Source: an uncultured Clostridia bacterium (lineage in GTDB: Bacteria; Bacillota; Clostridia; TANB77; CAG-508). Taken from it: a DNA stretch of 8,338 nt. The first letter of the stretch is position 1. Each line of letters begins with the position of its first letter. Under the pieces are notes generated by a model. It ran no database searches. It was not told where the DNA came from and worked only from the letters and a program-made list of their open reading frames with translations. Positions 5,930-8,338 of this stretch are shown in pieces. The DNA lies in NCBI GenBank assembly GCA_947630255.1, contig CANRGU010000054.1:1-8338 (forward strand), written 5' to 3'. Made by a program: the position numbers and the translations under genes.

Positions 5930-7433
5930 ATGAACAGAATTAATAAAGCACGAAACATTCAAACTAACTTACACAACATGAAGAAATCAACTTCAAAGAC
6001 TTCTGCTAAATTAATTTCTAACAAAGGTATTACTCTAATAACTTTAATTATCACAATAATTGTAATGCTAATTCTAGTAGCTGCATCAGTAACTGTAGCT
6101 TTGGAAGGTGGACTAATAGTAAAGACAAGAGAAGCAGCAGAAGAAACAGAAAAAGCAGAATTTTTAGATGTAGCACAAATAGCATATACAGATTTATGTT
6201 TAGCAAAAATTAAAAATGAAACTCCTGGATCAGTAACACTAGGAGAATTAACTGCAAAATTAATTAATGACCCTGTGTATGGAGAACAAATAACACAAGT
6301 AACTACAGGTGGTATAACTGACATAACATTAACCCCAGAAAGTTTAACTTTGAAACAAGGACAAAGTGGTACAATTGCTGTAACTTATGGAGAAAGTGAA
6401 TCAACGTCAGAAGCATATATAAAGATAGGAAACAACTATTATAAAATAAACTTAGAGGGAACAAAAGTAACATTAGGAGAAAAAGTAAAACAGGTTCCAA
6501 CAGGAAATACAGATGCAAAATTAACAGTAGAGAATAATAATGCAAAATTAACAGTAGTAGTAGAAAATTCAAGTATAAAGGTGACAGCTGCAGGAGATGC
6601 GCCAGTAGGAACTGTAAAGGTAACCGCGAAATATGGAACAATAGCAAAAGAAATAACAGTATCAATAATAAAAGATCCAAAGGAAACGGGAGAGCTAGGC
6701 AAGGCAGTCGATGCCTCAAAGTATGGTTCAATAGCATATAATTATAAAGCAAAAGATTATCCAAACTTGGTTTGGCAATTACTATATAAAGATTCGAAAA
6801 ACGTATATTTAATTGCTGATACTGGTGAAGGTGAGTTCAGTGAATACAAAGATTCTCTATTTCAAGAGTTTGCTGGGGAGTTTGTAGGAGATGCGAGGGC
6901 TGAGAAATACACGAGCGGGTCGGATATAAGTCCTCAGGCAAAGTGGCTTTCTCCTAAGGCTTCACAATTGTTTTCAAGGGATGAGCTAAGTATTAATATG
7001 ATTGAGACAGCTTATTTATCCGATACAAGTGATGATGGTCCTTGGAGTGGTTTCCTTGATGCCAACGGAAAAGCAGTTTGGGCTATGGGAAGTCCTACTG
7101 TAGAACTACTTATAAGCTCATATAATGCTACTCAGGGTACTAACTTATCAGTACAAGTTGGTCAAGATGGGTATATTTTACCAGACTTCCGGTGCTATAT
7201 TTACTCAATCTGTTCAAAAAGGTTTATACAATAATCCTTTGCATTGGATGAATGGATATTGTTTAGCCTCTCCGTGTGATTCGATTCCGGATGTGGAGTA
7301 TATGACAGAGAAGGGAATTTTATGTGTTAATGCAGAGAATAGTGAAATTCAGGACTTAAGCGTAACTGCCGGTTTATATTTTCGCCCTATTGTTTGCATT
7401 CCGGTTGAGAATTTTGATTTTACACTACGTTAA
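5930..7433 (+). CDS. Prepilin-like surface protein with Ig-like region and C-terminal 'FRPIVC' domain, frameshifted
   Basis: A long basic leader (1-33) ends in NKG, followed by the hydrophobic helix ITLITLIITIIVMLILVAASVTVAL (34-58, shown for orientation in two parts: ITLITLIITIIV and MLILVAASVTVAL). This is a class III (type IV pilin-like) signal with predicted cleavage after G33, but position 5 of the mature form is Thr, not the usual Glu. A helical neck (66-96) follows, then a beta-rich Ig-like/BIG2-like region (about 131-248, DITLTPESLTLKQGQSG to KEITVSI). From about 262 comes a globular domain common in clostridial cell-surface proteins, VWQLLYKDSKNVYLIAD, WAMGSPTVELL, CLASP and YFRPIVC. 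The first frame ends at 7234 after PDF (418-420); removing one C at 7189/7190 joins it to the frame ending at 7433, for 500 residues. The C-terminal domain spans both frames, so the join is well supported. Specific function is unknown. It is transcribed alone from its own promoter. Confidence 0.8.
6514..6557 (+). repeat. Short in-frame direct repeat within the Ig-like region
   Basis: TGCAAAATTAACAGTAG occurs at 6514-6530 and again at 6541-6557, a period of 27 bases or nine codons. It encodes AKLTVENNN followed by AKLTVVVEN. It looks like a small tandem duplication inside the prepilin-like gene. Confidence 0.8.
7187..7192 (+). other. Frameshift point in prepilin-like gene (extra C, TTC|CGG)
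   Basis: The frame reads CCA GAC TTC CGG TGC and then soon reaches a stop at 7234. Without one C at 7189/7190 it reads GAC TTC GGT GCT ATA and continues as DFGAIFTQSVQKGL to the conserved CLASP and FRPIVC motifs. The break has the same C|CGG form as the one in gatA. Confidence 0.8.
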
Positions 7434-7454
7434 TAATTGATTTAAAGTTAAAGT

Positions 7455-7508
7455 AAAAACTGTGCAAATTTCTATAAATTTTATTTAAGAATTTTGCGCA
7501 GTTTTTTT
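7455..7508. terminator. Bidirectional intrinsic terminator between convergent genes
   Basis: Arms AAAAACTGTGCAAA (7455-7468) and TTTGCGCAGTTTTT (7493-7506) pair throughout with one G-U, enclosing an AT-rich loop. On the plus strand the stem runs into seven T residues (7502-7508), ending the prepilin-like transcript. On the minus strand the A run at 7455-7459 becomes the T tail, so it can also end the transcript of the membrane protein gene whose stop is at 7511. Confidence 0.85.
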
Positions 7509-7510
7509 AC

Positions 7511-7759
7511 TTAATTATTTTTCTTAATTTTATCCATTGCAAGTGCACATATGAAAAACATTACACCAAAAGTTAATCCAGTTTTAAATAAAATAATTCC
7601 TGAATCATATAATATGTGAGATATTGGATTTATTATGTACAAAAGTGAAATTATGCAAGAAATTATAAAAATTATAAGAGAAAACTTAAAGCCAGCAAAC
7701 ATTATTTTTAAAATATCTTTTTCCATATTTTTAACATTATTTATAATTTTTTTAATCAT
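7511..7759 (-). CDS. Small two-helix membrane protein of unknown function
   Basis: An 82-residue protein with a basic, amphipathic N-terminus (MIKKIINNVKNMEKDILKIM), a first hydrophobic segment FSLIIFIISCIISLLYII (26-43), a short loop PISHILYDSG (45-54), a second hydrophobic segment (55-74) and a basic tail DKIKKNN. Both termini are probably cytoplasmic. It resembles conserved hypothetical membrane proteins that I associate with AT-rich Clostridia, but I cannot name a family or function. The start is fixed by TTGGAGG (reverse complement of 7767-7773) seven bases upstream. It is downstream of rpsT on the same strand, but a terminator and its own promoter lie between, so it is probably a separate unit. 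Confidence 0.75.
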   Translation of the reverse strand: MIKKIINNVKNMEKDILKIMFAGFKFSLIIFIISCIISLLYIINPISHILYDSGIILFKTGLTFGVMFFICALAMDKIKKNN

Positions 7760-7794
7760 TTATATACCTCCAAAAAACCAAACTTCATATATTT

Positions 7795-7823
7795 ATGTTA
7801 ACATATAAAAAATAGTAAATCAA
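7795..7823 (-). promoter_or_regulatory. Candidate promoter of the small membrane protein gene
   Basis: On the minus strand TTGATT (7818-7823) and TAACAT (7795-7800) are 17 bases apart, with TG one base before the -10 box (extended -10). Each box matches consensus at 4 of 6. Transcription would start near 7788, leaving a leader of roughly 28 nt. Confidence 0.45.
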
Positions 7824-7885
7824 AGGTAATTATTGGAATGAAATTTAGATTTTGGAATTTGAATAATAGTAAAAAATTTATTTTA

Positions 7886-7928
7886 ACACAAAAAAATGAA
7901 AGCAGACTTTTGTGTCTACTTTCATTTT
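7886..7928 (-). terminator. Intrinsic terminator of rpsT
   Basis: Arms 7893-7907 and 7914-7928 pair over 15 bases around a six-base loop. The single plus-strand C-A mismatch (7903/7918) becomes a G-U pair on the minus strand, and the A-run at 7890-7896 becomes a T tail there, so the structure is built for the minus-strand rpsT transcript. It begins about 38 bases after the rpsT stop. Confidence 0.85.
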
Positions 7929-7965
7929 AGCACTTAACATATAAAATTTGTTTTTTAAGATTAAT

Positions 7966-8229
7966 TTATGCAATTGTGTTTAATTTTTTTGCTAAAGTAG
8001 ATTTTTTTCTAGATGCTGTATTCTTTTTGATAACTCCCTTTGAACAAGCACCATCTATTTTTTTAACAGCTTCTCTGAAAAGTTTTTCAGCATTTTCTTT
8101 ATTTCCTTCAACTACTGCAGCTTCGAATTTTTTTGTAGCTGTTTTATATTCAGATTTAATCATATTATTTCTCAATGTTTTCTTTTCGATAACATCAACT
8201 CTTTTTATTGCAGATTTGATATTTGGCAT
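7966..8229 (-). CDS. rpsT: Small-subunit ribosomal protein S20
   Basis: S20 binds 16S rRNA early in assembly of the 30S subunit. The 87-residue, Lys-rich, helical product is the family length and has the hallmark opening MPNIKSAIKRV, the NNMIKSEYKTATKKFE segment (21-36), AEKLFREAVKKID (48-60), and the C-terminal GVIKKNTASRKKSTLAKKLN (65-84). The start has a strong AAGGAGG (reverse complement of 8240-8246) about ten bases upstream. It has its own promoter and terminator and appears monocistronic. An open frame on the opposite strand over the same region is only a shadow of this gene. Confidence 0.97.
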   Translation of the reverse strand: MPNIKSAIKRVDVIEKKTLRNNMIKSEYKTATKKFEAAVVEGNKENAEKLFREAVKKIDGACSKGVIKKNTASRKKSTLAKKLNTIA

Positions 8230-8273
8230 ATATTTTGCACCTCCTTAAAGTCAAAATAAAATTCACTTTTTCT

Positions 8274-8302
8274 ATTTTAACATGGAAAAACAAAATTTGC
8301 AA
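8274..8302 (-). promoter_or_regulatory. Promoter of rpsT
   Basis: On the minus strand TTGCAA (8297-8302) is followed after 17 bases by TAAAAT (8274-8279, 5 of 6), preceded by TG one base upstream, making an extended -10. Transcription would start near 8267, giving a leader of about 37 nt. No regulatory fold was recognised in that leader. Confidence 0.65.
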
Positions 8303-8338
8303 GTGTTTTCTTTACAATAGACTAAAATTTTAATATAA

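Noticed and set aside
6303..6764. A 153-residue minus-strand open frame rich in Leu
   Set aside because: It is antisense to the prepilin-like coding sequence, has low-complexity Leu/Pro content and no ribosome binding site; it arises from the codon bias of the sense strand.
7794..7805. Perfect 12-bp palindrome TATGTTAACATA overlapping the -10 of the small membrane protein gene, as an operator
   Set aside because: Short AT-only-flanked palindromes are frequent at this composition, and no regulator or second copy with the same symmetry supports it.
7976..8248. A 90-residue plus-strand open frame
   Set aside because: It is the antisense shadow of rpsT, whose protein is unmistakable S20.

Overview
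The window is AT-rich DNA (about 27% G+C in hand-counted rows of ordinary coding sequence) with strong GGAGG-type ribosome binding sites, ATA/AGA/GAA-rich codon use, U-tailed hairpin terminators and a GatCAB amidotransferase. Together with a clostridial-looking seryl-tRNA synthetase, a Cys-rich Lgt variant and a KGITLI-type prepilin-like protein, this suggests an uncultured low-GC Clostridia (Bacillota), probably gut-associated. The phylum-level call is fairly secure; anything finer is inference.

Layout. Bases 1-634 (minus) hold the N-terminal 211 residues of a seryl-tRNA synthetase running off the left edge. It diverges from a plus-strand membrane cluster at 880-2297: a small DUF4190-like protein, a prolipoprotein diacylglyceryl transferase (Lgt) homologue with an altered signature motif, and a second DUF4190-like protein, closed by a terminator at about 2322-2350. 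Next comes gatC-gatA-gatB (2409-5753), the amidotransferase that converts misacylated Glu-tRNA(Gln) and/or Asp-tRNA(Asn) to Gln-tRNA(Gln) and Asn-tRNA(Asn). A 124-bp imperfect palindrome with TA at both ends lies between gatC and gatA, and gatA carries a one-base frameshift near its 3' end. A textbook TTGACA-N17-TATAAT promoter then drives a prepilin-like surface protein (5930-7433) with an Ig-like region and a C-terminal 'LASP...FRPIVC' domain; it also carries a one-base frameshift, and its C-terminal part is visibly more GC-rich. A bidirectional terminator separates it from two minus-strand genes: a two-helix membrane protein of unknown function and rpsT (ribosomal protein S20), each with its own promoter.

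Functional view. Three units serve translation (SerRS, GatCAB, S20) and two serve the cell envelope (Lgt cluster, prepilin-like protein). The most unusual observations are the palindromic element inside the gat operon, two frameshifts that both read C|CGG at the break, and the mosaic composition of the prepilin-like gene. No CRISPR array, tRNA, rRNA, transposase or complete mobile element was seen.
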